Of a DNA stretch of 64,000 nt, positions 34,129 to 43,004 are shown piece by piece (the stretch's first letter is position 1; the number at the start of each line of letters is the position of its first letter). The stretch is from positions 1-64,000 of the forward strand of contig JAEUWI010000024.1 in the NCBI GenBank assembly GCA_016791475.1, in the 5' to 3' direction. The position numbers were made by a program, and so were the translations under genes. The notes under the pieces are model-generated. The model was given only the letters and a program-made list of their open reading frames with translations. It was not told where the DNA came from and made no database searches. The DNA comes from Candidatus Hydrogenedentota bacterium. Its GTDB lineage: Bacteria > Hydrogenedentota > Hydrogenedentia > Hydrogenedentales > JAEUWI01.

Positions 34129-35265
34129 TCATTGCGGGAGTTCCAGCGGAAAGGGATAAGCGTTAATCAGCACAATGATGGAAGCCAGCAGCAGATTCGC
34201 AAATCCGATGGGCAGAAGGATTTTCCATTCCAGGTGCATGAGCTGATCCACGCGGAGGCGCGGGAAAGTCCAGCGAAACCACATGATGATGAAGATAACG
34301 GCGGAAGTCTTCGCGCCAAACCAGATGATCGGCGGAATCAGGTCCATCTGGCTGTTGAGTGCGGCCCAGTCGCCAATGTGAAAGGGCATCCATCCGCCCA
34401 GGAAGAGCGTCGCGGTCAGCGCCGAGACCGTGAACATGTTGATAAACTCGGCCAGGAAGAAGAATGCGAAGCGCAGCCCGGAGTACTCGGTGTGAAAGCC
34501 CGCCGTGAGCTCAGACTCGCCCTCGGGAATATCGAAGGGCGTGCGGTTGAGTTCGGCTGTCGAAGCGATCAGATACAGCATGAAGGCGCAGAAGCCCGCC
34601 GCGTGTCCGCGCCAGATCCACCAGCCATCCTGCTGGCTCTGCACGATGCCCGAGAGGGACATGGTGCCGGAGAACAGCACCACCACGAGGAGGGCCAGGG
34701 TGGCCGACAATTCATACGAGATAATCTGTGCGCCGGCGCGCATGGCGCCGATCATGGACCACTTGTTGTTGGAGGCCCAGCCGGCAATGAGAATGCCCAT
34801 GACGCCGAAGCCGCCGATGGCGGTAACAAAAAGGATTCCGATGTTGAGATCGGCCACCTGCATCGAAGGCGAGTAGGGCAGGAGCGCCAGCAGGACCACC
34901 GGGACGAGCAGGGCCAGGAAAGGTGCGAGCATGTGCAGAAACTTATCCGCCATCTCGGGCACGAAGTCTTCCTTGAACACCAGCTTCAGCGTGTCCGCCA
35001 GGGTTTGCAGCAGGCCAAACGGCCCTACGCGCGTCGGCCCGAGGCGGCACTGGAAGCGCGCGGCGACCTTTCGCTCAACGTAGATCAGCACCATGCCCAG
35101 CAGCGAAAGCACGGCCACCACACCGATCATGGAGCCGATGAGGTACGCCGCGGTTACCCACAGGTTCTCCGTGGCCGCCGCCGCCGCGCGTTGGGCGATG
35201 GTGTTCGGCTCCCAGGTCCGGGCCACCGTCGCGGCCATCACAAGTTGCGGTTCCATGGCGCTCAT
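34129..35265 (-). CDS. nuoH: Complex I subunit H, quinone-site membrane subunit
   Basis: This 378-residue subunit holds the quinone chamber entrance. The signature KVAARFQCRLGPTRVGP followed by LADTLKLVFKEDFVPE is clear, as is a second conserved block FDIPEGESELTAGFHTEYSG. The start codon overlaps the nuoD stop by four bases. Confidence 0.95.
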   Translation of the reverse strand: MSAMEPQLVMAATVARTWEPNTIAQRAAAAATENLWVTAAYLIGSMIGVVAVLSLLGMVLIYVERKVAARFQCRLGPTRVGPFGLLQTLADTLKLVFKEDFVPEMADKFLHMLAPFLALLVPVVLLALLPYSPSMQVADLNIGILFVTAIGGFGVMGILIAGWASNNKWSMIGAMRAGAQIISYELSATLALLVVVLFSGTMSLSGIVQSQQDGWWIWRGHAAGFCAFMLYLIASTAELNRTPFDIPEGESELTAGFHTEYSGLRFAFFFLAEFINMFTVSALTATLFLGGWMPFHIGDWAALNSQMDLIPPIIWFGAKTSAVIFIIMWFRWTFPRLRVDQLMHLEWKILLPIGFANLLLASIIVLINAYPFPLELPQ

Positions 35266-36425
35266 CGGTCAATATCCGGTATCACGAGGTCGAGGCTCGA
35301 TTGAATTGCAATGAAATCCGCGATGCGCCAGCCCGCCGCGATCCGGGTCACCACCCACATATTATTGAAGCTGGGCGAGCGGAAGTGCAGGCGCCTCGGG
35401 TGGGGGCGCTTGCCGTCGGAATCGATGAATACCCCGAAGGCGCCTCGGGCCGTCTCCGTCTGGCCGTAGTGCAGCCCCTCGGGCAGAATCAGTTCCTCGT
35501 TGTAGCGAAGCGTGGCGTAGTCGCCCTCCGGGACGTTGTCGATCAGTTGTTCAATGATCCGGAGCGACTCCCGCATTTCGTGGAGCCGCACATAGTAGCG
35601 GTCCCAACTATCCCCCACCGCGCCGACCACCACGTTGAAATTCACCTGATCGTATACGCCGTAGGCCTCCGTCGCGCGGAGGTCCAGGGGAACGCCGCTC
35701 GCCCGGAGGATGGGACCCGTGCAACCCAGCGCCAGCGCCTCGGCGCCGTCCATGACACCGATATTGCGCAGCCGCTCCTGAAAGATGGTGTTGCCGCTGA
35801 GCAGGGTCTCGTACTGGGCGATGCATCCGTGCAGGTAGGGAATGAGCTTCTTGACCTTCGCCGCAAAATCGGGCTGGATGTCGTACATGAGCCCCCCGGG
35901 CTGGATGTAGTTCATCGTCAGCCGCGCGCCGATGGTCTCTTCGAAGATCTCGCCGATGATTTCACGCTCGCGAAAACCATAGAGGAAGGCCGTGTAGGCC
36001 CCGAGGTCCATGCCGGTGACGCCCCACCAGAGTGCGTGGCTCTGAAGGCGCTGCAACTCGGACATGATCGTCCTGATCGTCTCGATCCGCGCATTCGTCT
36101 CGATACCGAGGGCCTTCTCCACCGTCTTCGCCACGGCCCAGTTGTTCATGATCGCGGAGAGATAGTCCAGTCGGTCCGTGTAGGGAATAATCTGGCGGTA
36201 GGTCAGGTGTTCGCACATCTTTTCCACGCCGCGGTGGACGTAGCCGGGCACGGGAATAACAAACTTCACATTCTCGCCGTCCAACCGGAGCACAACGCGC
36301 AGGGACCCGTGGGCAATGGGGTGCTGGGGCCCCATGTTGACCAGGTATTCCTGGGTCGTCAACTCGCTGTCCGCCTGGGGCGACGCGTGAAGGTGTTCCT
36401 CAAGGGTGCGAATCTGGACGCTCAT
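35262..36425 (-). CDS. nuoD: Complex I 49-kDa subunit D
   Basis: This 387-residue subunit forms the quinone site with NuoB. NMGPQHPIAHG near residue 30 has the histidine loop, and TGMDLGAYTAFLYGFREREI and FNNMWVVTRIAAGWRIADFI are typical. It is not fused to NuoC. Its start overlaps the nuoC stop (ATGA). Confidence 0.95.
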   Translation of the reverse strand: MSVQIRTLEEHLHASPQADSELTTQEYLVNMGPQHPIAHGSLRVVLRLDGENVKFVIPVPGYVHRGVEKMCEHLTYRQIIPYTDRLDYLSAIMNNWAVAKTVEKALGIETNARIETIRTIMSELQRLQSHALWWGVTGMDLGAYTAFLYGFREREIIGEIFEETIGARLTMNYIQPGGLMYDIQPDFAAKVKKLIPYLHGCIAQYETLLSGNTIFQERLRNIGVMDGAEALALGCTGPILRASGVPLDLRATEAYGVYDQVNFNVVVGAVGDSWDRYYVRLHEMRESLRIIEQLIDNVPEGDYATLRYNEELILPEGLHYGQTETARGAFGVFIDSDGKRPHPRRLHFRSPSFNNMWVVTRIAAGWRIADFIAIQSSLDLVIPDIDR

Positions 36426-36886
36426 TTCGGAAGCTCCAGCATGTGCTCGTCCTGGTAGTCCTTGCGAAGCGGAAAGCCGACCCAGTCGTCTTCAAGAAAC
36501 ATGCGGCGCAGGTCGGGATGTTCGTCATAGAGCACGCCCATCAGATCATAGACCTCCCGCTCCTGCCACTCCGCGATGGGCCAGAGCCCGCAGACGGAAG
36601 GGACCACGGGATTGTCCCGATCAACTCGGGTCGTCACGAAGAGCGAGTGACCGTGTTCACTGGCGTACAGGAGGTATACCAGCTCGAAGCATTTTTCGTC
36701 CGGAAGATCGATGGCCGTGTGGGTCACCAGAAAATCAAAGCGCAGGGCGGGATCGTCGCGAAGCACCGCCATCAGCGCCAGCAGTTCGTCGGCGGCGATG
36801 GACAGGGCGGCGCGGTCCGCATGGGCCCGATGCCGGACCGTGGGACAGATCGACTCGATCAGCGCGAGGAGCTTTTCTGGATCCAT
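36422..36886 (-). CDS. nuoC: Complex I 30-kDa subunit C
   Basis: This 154-residue soluble subunit ends in the family signature [12 protein letters not shown] followed by [16 protein letters not shown] start at the ATG at 36886 (MDPEKLL); the frame extends upstream, but that part lies within nuoB. It overlaps nuoB by 28 bases and nuoD by four. Confidence 0.93.
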   Translation of the reverse strand: MDPEKLLALIESICPTVRHRAHADRAALSIAADELLALMAVLRDDPALRFDFLVTHTAIDLPDEKCFELVYLLYASEHGHSLFVTTRVDRDNPVVPSVCGLWPIAEWQEREVYDLMGVLYDEHPDLRRMFLEDDWVGFPLRKDYQDEHMLELPK

Positions 36887-37551
36887 TCCCTCACCTTCCG
36901 CGCCCAGGGCTTCTCGTCCGCCGCCTTCGCCACGTCCACAACATTGTCTTCTATCAACGCCGAGCAGATCTCGCGGCGTATATCGTGCATGGAAACGTCT
37001 TCGGGGAGGGCCGCCATCACCGGTTTCCGTCGAATTCCGGGTTCGCGAATCGTCTCGCCTTCGCGAATCATCTTCTGGAGCGTCATCAACCCCCAGAAGA
37101 AGGCCTCCGGGCGCGGCGGGCAACCGGGCACGTAAACATCGACCGGGACAATTTCATCCGCGCCGCGCACGATGGTATAGGAGTTGTACATGAAGGGACC
37201 GCCGGAGATGGCGCAGGAGCCGGTGGCGATAACGTAGCGCGGCTCGGCCATCTGCTCATAGAGCAGGCGCATGCGCGGGGCCATTTTCTTCACGATCGCG
37301 CCGGCGATCACCATCAGGTCCGCCTGGCGGACCGAGGCCCGGGCCACTTCCGCGCCGAAGCGGGCCAGATCATGGTGCGCCGCGCCGGTCGCCATCAGCA
37401 TCTCGATGGCGCAGCACTTCGTGCCAAACATGAGCGGCCAGAGGCTGTTGGAGCGGGCCAGATTGATGGCCTGATCCAGTTGGGTGACCGCCACGGATCC
37501 GCCGGGAAAGCGCTCCACGATGCCGGGCAGCTTTTCGAGTGCTACACCCAT
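36859..37551 (-). CDS. nuoB: Complex I subunit B, N2 cluster carrier
   Basis: This 230-residue protein binds the terminal N2 cluster. The four cysteine ligands are seen in [19 protein letters not shown] and [11 protein letters not shown] start at the ATG at 37551, just inside the nuoA end, giving MGVALEKLP. The C-terminal extension (about 170-230) is longer than average. Confidence 0.94.
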   Translation of the reverse strand: MGVALEKLPGIVERFPGGSVAVTQLDQAINLARSNSLWPLMFGTKCCAIEMLMATGAAHHDLARFGAEVARASVRQADLMVIAGAIVKKMAPRMRLLYEQMAEPRYVIATGSCAISGGPFMYNSYTIVRGADEIVPVDVYVPGCPPRPEAFFWGLMTLQKMIREGETIREPGIRRKPVMAALPEDVSMHDIRREICSALIEDNVVDVAKAADEKPWARKVREWIQKSSSR

Positions 37552-37892
37552 TCCAGAACGCCTTTCCGCCACGCATAGACCAGCCCCAGAATCAGGACGA
37601 GTACGAAAATGCCCATCTCAATCAACCCGGCCAGACCAACGGCGCGAAACACGACCGCCCAGGGGTACATGAGCGAGGCTTCCACGTCGAATACCAGAAA
37701 CAGGAGGCCAAAGAGGTAGTAGCCCACGTTGAACTGGATCCAGGCATCGCCGATGGGCTGTTCACCGCATTCGTAGGGCATATCCTTTAGTCCACCGGGA
37801 CGGCGCGGCGCCACGAGGTAGGACAGGATCAGTCCGCCGGCCACCATGGCGGCGGCCAGAACGATCATCGCGAGAACAAATAGATATTCCAC
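37542..37892 (-). CDS. nuoA: Complex I subunit A
   Basis: This 116-residue subunit has three membrane helices and the loop signature [12 protein letters not shown] start at the GTG at 37892 because a good ribosome-binding site (AGGAG) lies five bases before it; upstream in-frame residues have no membrane or family character. It is the first gene of the operon, and no nuoE, nuoF or nuoG is found anywhere in the window. Confidence 0.92.
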   Translation of the reverse strand: MEYLFVLAMIVLAAAMVAGGLILSYLVAPRRPGGLKDMPYECGEQPIGDAWIQFNVGYYLFGLLFLVFDVEASLMYPWAVVFRAVGLAGLIEMGIFVLVLILGLVYAWRKGVLEWV

Positions 37893-38411
37893 GGTCACTC
37901 CTGTAGCCACGTTCCAAGGCCCGTTAAGCTTGCCTGATGTCTGCCCGGAAACGCCTGCGGGCGACACGGACTCGTGCGCCCTGGGCAGGCATATCAATCA
38001 CTACGAAACTGCTCAATTCTCTCTTGATAGAGCAATCGGTGTGCCAAAGGCGCAATCACGGGCGCGCGGCGAAGAAATATGACGGGCTGCGGAGGGGCAA
38101 TTCACCCATCCCAGCTTGAACAGGCTTGTAGCGCGGGTGTGGCGGGACACGTCCGAAGGGGTTTCGGCGCCCTTCGACTGTGCAAGTGCGCAGCCCGAGC
38201 AGGACACTTCTCGATGGGCGCAGTACAGTATCGCTCAGTGCTGCGCAACCCTGCGCTGCGCAATGAACACCCCGGCCTGCGGGCTGACCGGAAGTCACCA
38301 GCCGGGCGAGCATCGTCTGGGAAAGCCCTCCCTGAATGGCGAAACCTGCCGCTGTCGCCAGGGCAGGTTTCGTTTGTACAGGGCCTGCGGCCGAGTGGGC
38401 ACTCGGAAGGC
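37893..38411. other. Intergenic region upstream of nuoA
   Basis: Over 500 bases without a supported gene. It should hold the nuo promoter and a leader. Two hairpins are visible near its right end: GAAACCTGCC/GGCAGGTTTC (38341-38371) and CCGAGT/ACTCGG (38391-38406). These lie just past the stop of the leftward DUF5009-like gene and may end that transcript, though no U-run follows. Short frames in the region have no recognisable product. Confidence 0.5.
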
Positions 38412-39512
38412 TTATAACTTGATGATTATATTTCTGTCGTAGAAGTAGCGCGCGGTTCCGTAAATCACCCCGTAGAAAATGGCCCACCCCAGGAAAATGT
38501 ACCACCAGGGTGCGCTGCTGTTGATAAATCGGGAGCCACTCTCGCAGATGCACCACTGGAGGACATAGATGGCCAACGGGTTGATCCCGAGCACGGTCAG
38601 GTTGGGGATCTCCCAGCCCCAGACATCGCAGATGTAGTAAAAGAGGAGCAGGTTCAGAAAGCACAGGCCCGTGGACCAGACGGAATACGAGGCGGAGACC
38701 CAGTTCTTGGCGAAGGGCCAGGCTTCTTTGATGCCGACCCATTCCGATTGGAGCACGAGCCCGACGAGGGCAAGTCCGAAGCCCCACGCGAGGAGGTTGA
38801 AGGTTATTTTCCGCCGATCGCGCGTTGCCAGAATGTCGTACGCGAGCGTACCGCCAATCATCATGAGCGCCCAGCTCCAGTGACCCAGCGGACCGCCGTT
38901 GATGGGCACATCCAGCAGCGTGGGGCCGAAGGGGATGAGTTTCCAGATCAGGGGCATGGTATCGCCCGTGTATTTCATCGTGCGATGGACGATCTCGCCG
39001 TAGCTCGTATAAATGCAAACAAGCTGATAGAGCGAAACCATGCCGACGCCAAAGGCGAAGCGCTGCCAGGGCTTTCTGTCCACCACCCAGAGCACCAGCA
39101 TGCCCGCCAGGCCGATATTGAGGAGGGCGTCCCACAGGTAACCCGTGTAGATGGTGAATCCGAGCATGATGATCATGCCGTAGCGCTTGACCAGCCCCAT
39201 CCGCGCGGCGTGCACATCCCCCTTCGCCATCCGCCTCGTCATGGATAGACGCATGCCCATGCCGACGACAAACATGAAAACGGGCGCAATCAGGTCGGCA
39301 AATGTAAAGCCCGCCCCGTGGGGGTGGTGGAGCTGGTGCCACACGTGGGCGAGAACCCACACCAGGCCGGTGCTGGTCTGGGGCTCGAGAAGGTTCGCTT
39401 CAAAGTTGCCGAAGTAATCGACCAGCAGCATGCCGAAAATGGCATATCCTCGGTACTGGTCCATGGAAAGAATGCGGGGAGCGGGTTTGGCGGCGGCGCC
39501 TGGGGCTGGCAT
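38412..39512 (-). CDS. DUF5009/HGSNAT-like multi-pass membrane acyltransferase
   Basis: This 366-residue membrane protein has about 10 helices and the opening SMDQYRGYAIFGMLLVDYFG, typical of the DUF5009/DUF1624 group related to heparan-alpha-glucosaminide N-acetyltransferase. These proteins are thought to acetylate sugars across the membrane. A histidine-rich stretch (HVWHQLHHPHGAG) follows early, where the family keeps its catalytic histidine. I start at the ATG at 39512 with GAGGTG upstream; the far longer open frame upstream is antisense to the GH31 gene. A GH31 glycosidase is divergent next door, so a glycan-processing link is plausible. Confidence 0.8.
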   Translation of the reverse strand: MPAPGAAAKPAPRILSMDQYRGYAIFGMLLVDYFGNFEANLLEPQTSTGLVWVLAHVWHQLHHPHGAGFTFADLIAPVFMFVVGMGMRLSMTRRMAKGDVHAARMGLVKRYGMIIMLGFTIYTGYLWDALLNIGLAGMLVLWVVDRKPWQRFAFGVGMVSLYQLVCIYTSYGEIVHRTMKYTGDTMPLIWKLIPFGPTLLDVPINGGPLGHWSWALMMIGGTLAYDILATRDRRKITFNLLAWGFGLALVGLVLQSEWVGIKEAWPFAKNWVSASYSVWSTGLCFLNLLLFYYICDVWGWEIPNLTVLGINPLAIYVLQWCICESGSRFINSSAPWWYIFLGWAIFYGVIYGTARYFYDRNIIIKL

Positions 39513-39827
39513 GATACACCTCGTTAAAATAGAGAAACTGCGGACAGGACGTGCGCGCTGAATGCGCTCACGAATATTGAGCGGGCTGATACCGGATCGG
39601 ACGGATACAGGAAACAGGTTTCCGACGTTGTCCTCGATGAGTCCCCCATCGCGGAAAATGTAGCAGGGCGAAGCCGCCCGAATCGAGAGAATCCTGAAGC
39701 CCATTCGCGTGGTCTCATATATTCCCTCTCGGAACGAGACGCGTCTTCGTCCGGCCCCCTCCCACCACAAATTTCGGTATACTATCCGCCGGACGCGTGG
39801 ATGCGCCCTGAACAGAAAAGGTTCTCG
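39513..39827. other. Divergent intergenic region
   Basis: It separates the leftward DUF5009-like gene from the rightward GH31 gene and should hold both promoters. No gene or clear consensus promoter is seen. Confidence 0.45.
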
Positions 39828-41567
39828 ATGAAAAAAACCGGTTGCTGGCTGCGCGTATTTCAGATCTCCTGCGCGCTCCTCTTGATTACCCTTGTCGTTG
39901 GCTGGGGCCTCTTTTTCTATCCGGGGTGGGGCATGCCCATGAACAGCCAGCGCCACGGCAACCCGCCGCTGACGCCGGCCTGGGCGCTGGAACCCTGGGT
40001 CTGGGAGGACGACACCAACACCGCCGCGTCCACCCTGGAAATGGTCAACGGTCACCTGGCCCACGACTTCCCCGTGCGCACCGTGCTCATCGACAGCCCC
40101 TGGTCCACGCGATACAACGACTTCATCGTGGATGAAGCCCGCTTCCCCAATCCGGAAGCCTTCTTCCGCAGCCTCGACGAGCGGGGGATCCGGGTCGTGC
40201 TCTGGATGACCAGCATGGTCAATAGCGAGAGTAAAGACACCGCCCTGACCACCTCGCCCGACTGGTTTCAGGAGGCCGCCAACCGGGGCTTTCTGACCAA
40301 TGGGGACTTCCAGAAGAAATGGTGGAAGGGTAAAGGTGGGTTCATCGACTATACCAATCCCGAGGCCATGGCGTGGTGGCAGGGGCTCCAGAGTTCCGTG
40401 CTGGATTGGGGTGTCGATGGTTGGAAGCTGGATGGCTCCGCCACACTCAATTTCCGTACGAAGGGCGTCATTCCGTGGTTCTATGCGGACACCCACGCCG
40501 GGCGCATATCCACGCGCCAATACATGGACCACTACTATCGGGACGAATACGCGAACGGCCTGCGGAAAAATCCCGAGTTTGTGACCATGTCCCGCTCCCT
40601 CGATTCCGTCGCCCCCTGGGTACATCCCGAGGGCTTCGCCCCCATCGACGCCTCCCCCGTCAACTGGGTGGGCGACAACACCCACACCTGGGACGAGGGT
40701 ACGCGGGGCCTCCAACGGGCCATCCGGCTGATCCTCAAGAGCGCGGAGATGGGTTACAGCGTGATCGGATCAGACATCGCCGGCTACCACGGCGAAGAGC
40801 CCATCGACCCGGAGCTCTACATCCGCTGGACCCAGTTCTCCACCTTCTGCGGGCTTTTCCTTAACGGCGGCCACGGCGAACGGCGCATGTGGATGCGCAG
40901 CCCGGAAGAACTGAAAATTATTCGAGACTTCTCCTGGCTGCACCACGAGCTCGTGCCCTACATGTACCACTACATCGTCACCGCAAGCCAGGGCGGGAAG
41001 CGTCTCATGACTCCCCTGGCGGACGGCGAATTCCACTACCTTTTCGGAGACGACTTGCTGATCGCGCCCATCCACCGGCCCGGAGGCGAGCGGGAGGTTC
41101 ACCTGCCCGCGGGCACCTGGCGCTACTGGTTCGACGACGCCATCGCGATCGAAGGGCCGGTCGAATTCAATCGGAATTATCCGATGGACGAATACCCGGT
41201 GTACATCCGGGATGGCGCAATCATCCCCATGAATATCTCCCGGGACTATACCGGCGTCGGCTCCAAGGATTCGGCCGGGCTGCTCACCCTAAACATCTAC
41301 CCCGCTGCGGATGGCGCGTTCACCTGCTACGCCCCTGACGATCAGGCGGCGCTGGAGGTCAGCGTTGCGCAACAGGACGGGCTGAGCATCCGTCTGGAGG
41401 GCGCGGGCCGCCCCTGTATCCTCCGGGTCTTTCGCGAATCACCGCCCACTGAAGTACGCTTCAATGACACGCCCGTGGATGCGGCCGCGTGGGAATTCTC
41501 GGAAACTGACCACCGCGTCATCCTGCGGGATACCATGGGCGCCACGGGCACATGGCACCTGCGCTGA
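39828..41567 (+). CDS. Glycoside hydrolase family 31 (alpha-glucosidase/xylosidase type)
   Basis: This 579-residue enzyme has an N-terminal membrane segment (about 8-32: LLITLVVGWGLFFYPGWG) and a GH31 barrel. The catalytic nucleophile is Asp in GVDGWKLDGS (about 205), and the acid/base region is IGSDIAGYHGEEP (about 310). DDLLIAPIHRPGGEREVHLPAG and the beta-sandwich tail are typical. GH31 members release alpha-linked glucose or xylose. Start: ATG at 39828. The membrane anchor suggests action at the cell surface or in the periplasm. Confidence 0.88.
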   Translation: MKKTGCWLRVFQISCALLLITLVVGWGLFFYPGWGMPMNSQRHGNPPLTPAWALEPWVWEDDTNTAASTLEMVNGHLAHDFPVRTVLIDSPWSTRYNDFIVDEARFPNPEAFFRSLDERGIRVVLWMTSMVNSESKDTALTTSPDWFQEAANRGFLTNGDFQKKWWKGKGGFIDYTNPEAMAWWQGLQSSVLDWGVDGWKLDGSATLNFRTKGVIPWFYADTHAGRISTRQYMDHYYRDEYANGLRKNPEFVTMSRSLDSVAPWVHPEGFAPIDASPVNWVGDNTHTWDEGTRGLQRAIRLILKSAEMGYSVIGSDIAGYHGEEPIDPELYIRWTQFSTFCGLFLNGGHGERRMWMRSPEELKIIRDFSWLHHELVPYMYHYIVTASQGGKRLMTPLADGEFHYLFGDDLLIAPIHRPGGEREVHLPAGTWRYWFDDAIAIEGPVEFNRNYPMDEYPVYIRDGAIIPMNISRDYTGVGSKDSAGLLTLNIYPAADGAFTCYAPDDQAALEVSVAQQDGLSIRLEGAGRPCILRVFRESPPTEVRFNDTPVDAAAWEFSETDHRVILRDTMGATGTWHLR

Positions 41568-41661
41568 GCGGACTTCAGGTTGTAATCCGAAGTGCATCCA
41601 TGTTAGCGTGTGCTCCACTTTCACCCGAAAACACAACTTCGTTCTGCATAGGAGACTTACC

Positions 41662-41763
41662 ATGACCTGGTTCGAGCAAATCGTCAACGGATTCCTTTTC
41701 ACCCTCGGCGCCGTTCTGCTGTTTCTCTTCGGCGCCAGCGCAGGATTCCTGGACGGATTTTAA
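41662..41763 (+). CDS. Small single-span membrane peptide (33 residues)
   Basis: The frame encodes MTWFEQIVNGF followed by a hydrophobic helix of about 18 residues and a short polar end (GFLDGF). A ribosome-binding site (AGGAG) lies eight bases upstream, and a terminator follows 34 bases after the stop, so it looks like a real short gene. It may share the GH31 transcript (94-base gap). The function is unknown. Confidence 0.6.
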   Translation: MTWFEQIVNGFLFTLGAVLLFLFGASAGFLDGF

Positions 41764-41788
41764 TCCCCCGCCAATACGCTATACAGGT

Positions 41789-42205
41789 TCAGTGCACCCG
41801 GTCCTGATTCGTTGGGACCGGGTTTTTGCTTTCTCCCGCGAGCGCATAGGTCACCACGGACAACAATTCCGCAATCTGGAATGGCTTCGTCAGGGTGGCG
41901 CAGGCCCCGAAGCGACGCGCCAGATCAATGAAACCCTCTGGGGCCGTGAGGTCGCGGCTTCCCCCCGACATGGCGATCACCGGCAACTCGGGAAACTCCA
42001 TGCACAACTCGCGGATGGTGCTCATGCCCTCTTTATGGGGCATAAAGATATCGGTTATCACCAGATCCGCCGGACTGCGGCGCTGGAGGTGTATTCCCGA
42101 CTCGCCCTCCGGTGCCTCCAGGACTTCGTGCCCCTGATCCTCCAGGACTTCTCGAATTGTCTGCCGCATTGCATAGTGGTCATCGATGACTATAATACGG
42201 GCCAT
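41789..42205 (-). CDS. Single-domain response regulator (CheY-like)
   Basis: This 138-residue receiver domain has the acidic pair in IVIDDHYAM, the phosphoacceptor Asp in DLVITDIFMP and the conserved Lys in LTKPFQIAELL. There is no output domain. No cognate kinase is adjacent; the hybrid kinase at 59.9 kb is far away. Its 3' end overlaps the terminator of the convergent small-peptide gene. Confidence 0.93.
   Translation of the reverse strand: MARIIVIDDHYAMRQTIREVLEDQGHEVLEAPEGESGIHLQRRSPADLVITDIFMPHKEGMSTIRELCMEFPELPVIAMSGGSRDLTAPEGFIDLARRFGACATLTKPFQIAELLSVVTYALAGESKNPVPTNQDRVH
41797..41827 (+). terminator. Terminator after the small membrane peptide gene
   Basis: The stem CCCGGTCC (41797-41804) pairs with GGACCGGG (41815-41822) and is followed by five T. 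It lies within the 3' end of the convergent receiver gene. Confidence 0.85.
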
Positions 42206-42386
42206 CCAGTTTCTCTCCCAGACGTTGCTAACCTTGCGGCTAAGCTTACACCATTGTCGCCAAAATTAATAGATATTATTGTATTCACCCCCGCAATCCG
42301 CCACATCGTGACGAAATTGTGTATCAAAATCGGAATTCTTCATGAAATGGGATATTTTTTGTCATACTTTCTACATATATTTTGAT

Positions 42387-42392
42387 TATACT
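42387..42392 (+). promoter_or_regulatory. -10 element of RNA element 1
   Basis: TATACT lies eight bases before the first paired base of element 1 (42400), the expected distance to a start site. No convincing -35 box is present at 16-18 bases, so the promoter may be weak or use an extended or alternative element. Confidence 0.45.
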
Positions 42393-42399
42393 TTCGATT

Positions 42400-42526
42400 G
42401 TAGGCTCGTACAGTTGAATGACTCTTCGGAGTCAACAGCTCCCTCACTTTGGCAAGCCCCCTGCCAAAAATGAGCCTACCTGCCGCAGCCCGCCGAGGTG
42501 CCCCCCTCGGCGGGCGCTTCCTTTTT
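42400..42526 (+). ncRNA. Structured RNA element, copy 1 (three-way junction plus terminator)
   Basis: The closing stem P1 pairs GTAGGCTC (42400-42407) with GAGCCTAC (42472-42479). Inside, P2 is GACTC-TTCG-GAGTC (42420-42433), extended by GTT/AAC across a GAAT bulge. P3 is TTTGGCA/TGCCAAA (42448-42454 with 42462-42468) with the C-rich loop AGCCCCC. The linker between P2 and P3 is CAGCTCCCTCAC. A separate 11-base hairpin (42488-42515), C-rich in its loop, is followed by five T. The C-rich unpaired segments could pair with Shine-Dalgarno sequences. A similar copy lies at 42771. I match it to no known riboswitch or small-RNA family. Confidence 0.75.
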
Positions 42527-42734
42527 GGGCGCACCCCAAGGGCAAGCCCCACGACGGGTTGGCGCACGCGTGTGGCATACCAGTATAACACGCCTGCCGG
42601 GCCGGCTGGGGAGCAATTTTGATGTGCTTTTTCTTTCCCATGAGCCCGCACTCGCCCCAAAATGGGACAAGCGCATGCAATAAACCCAATAAAATCAATC
42701 AGATACAGAATTTCAAAATTTTTGTAATTTTCGC

Positions 42735-42764
42735 TTTACATTACCCTCCCGAATAGTGCATACT
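42735..42764 (+). promoter_or_regulatory. Promoter of RNA element 2
   Basis: TTTACA (42735-42740) and CATACT (42759-42764), 18 bases apart, place a start site at about 42771, the first paired base of element 2. This makes the second element an independent transcription unit or the leader of gpsA. Confidence 0.65.
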
Positions 42765-42770
42765 ATGGAC

Positions 42771-42896
42771 GTAGGCTCGTACAGTTGAATGACTCTTCGG
42801 AGTCAGCAGCTCCCTCAATTTGGCAAGCCCCCTGCCAAAAAGAGCCTACCTGCCGCAGCCCGTCGAGGTGCCCCCCTCGGCGGGCGCTTTATTTTT
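42771..42896 (+). ncRNA. Structured RNA element, copy 2 (upstream of gpsA)
   Basis: This is a near-identical second copy. P1 is 42771-42778 with 42842-42849, P2 is 42791-42804, and P3 is 42819-42825 with 42833-42839, again with loop AGCCCCC. The terminator hairpin is 42858-42868 with 42875-42885, followed by T-rich sequence. The few differences from copy 1 fall in linkers or keep pairing as G-U wobbles: C to T in the terminator stem opposite G, and A to G in the P2 extension opposite T. It ends about 110 bases before gpsA, so it may be a separate small RNA or a transcription-attenuating leader. Confidence 0.75.
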
Positions 42897-43004
42897 GGAC
42901 GGTCCGGAGCTGGCCCGTTTGAACCATCCGGCGGGCCTTTGCTAGGGTACGCGGGCCCATCGCGGCGTCTTGCAGCAGCACCATCCAGGGATCTAGTGAC
43001 GACC

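Larger units (their letters stand above)
42206..43004. other. Intergenic region holding two structured RNA elements
   Basis: The first 190 bases are AT-rich and carry the upstream region of the leftward receiver gene. Two near-identical RNA-like elements follow (annotated separately). The last 100 bases before gpsA contain no good ribosome-binding site. No protein gene is supported between 42206 and 43004. Confidence 0.6.

Noticed and set aside
39513-40715. N-terminal extension of the DUF5009-like protein
   Set aside because: It is antisense to the GH31 gene and unlike any domain; the ATG at 39512 has a ribosome-binding site and a family-typical start.
42400-42896. Integron attC sites or a self-cleaving ribozyme
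   Set aside because: No GTTRRRY/RYYYAAC ends and no integron cassette genes are seen; no CUGAUGA hammerhead core is present; terminator hairpins fit transcripts better.
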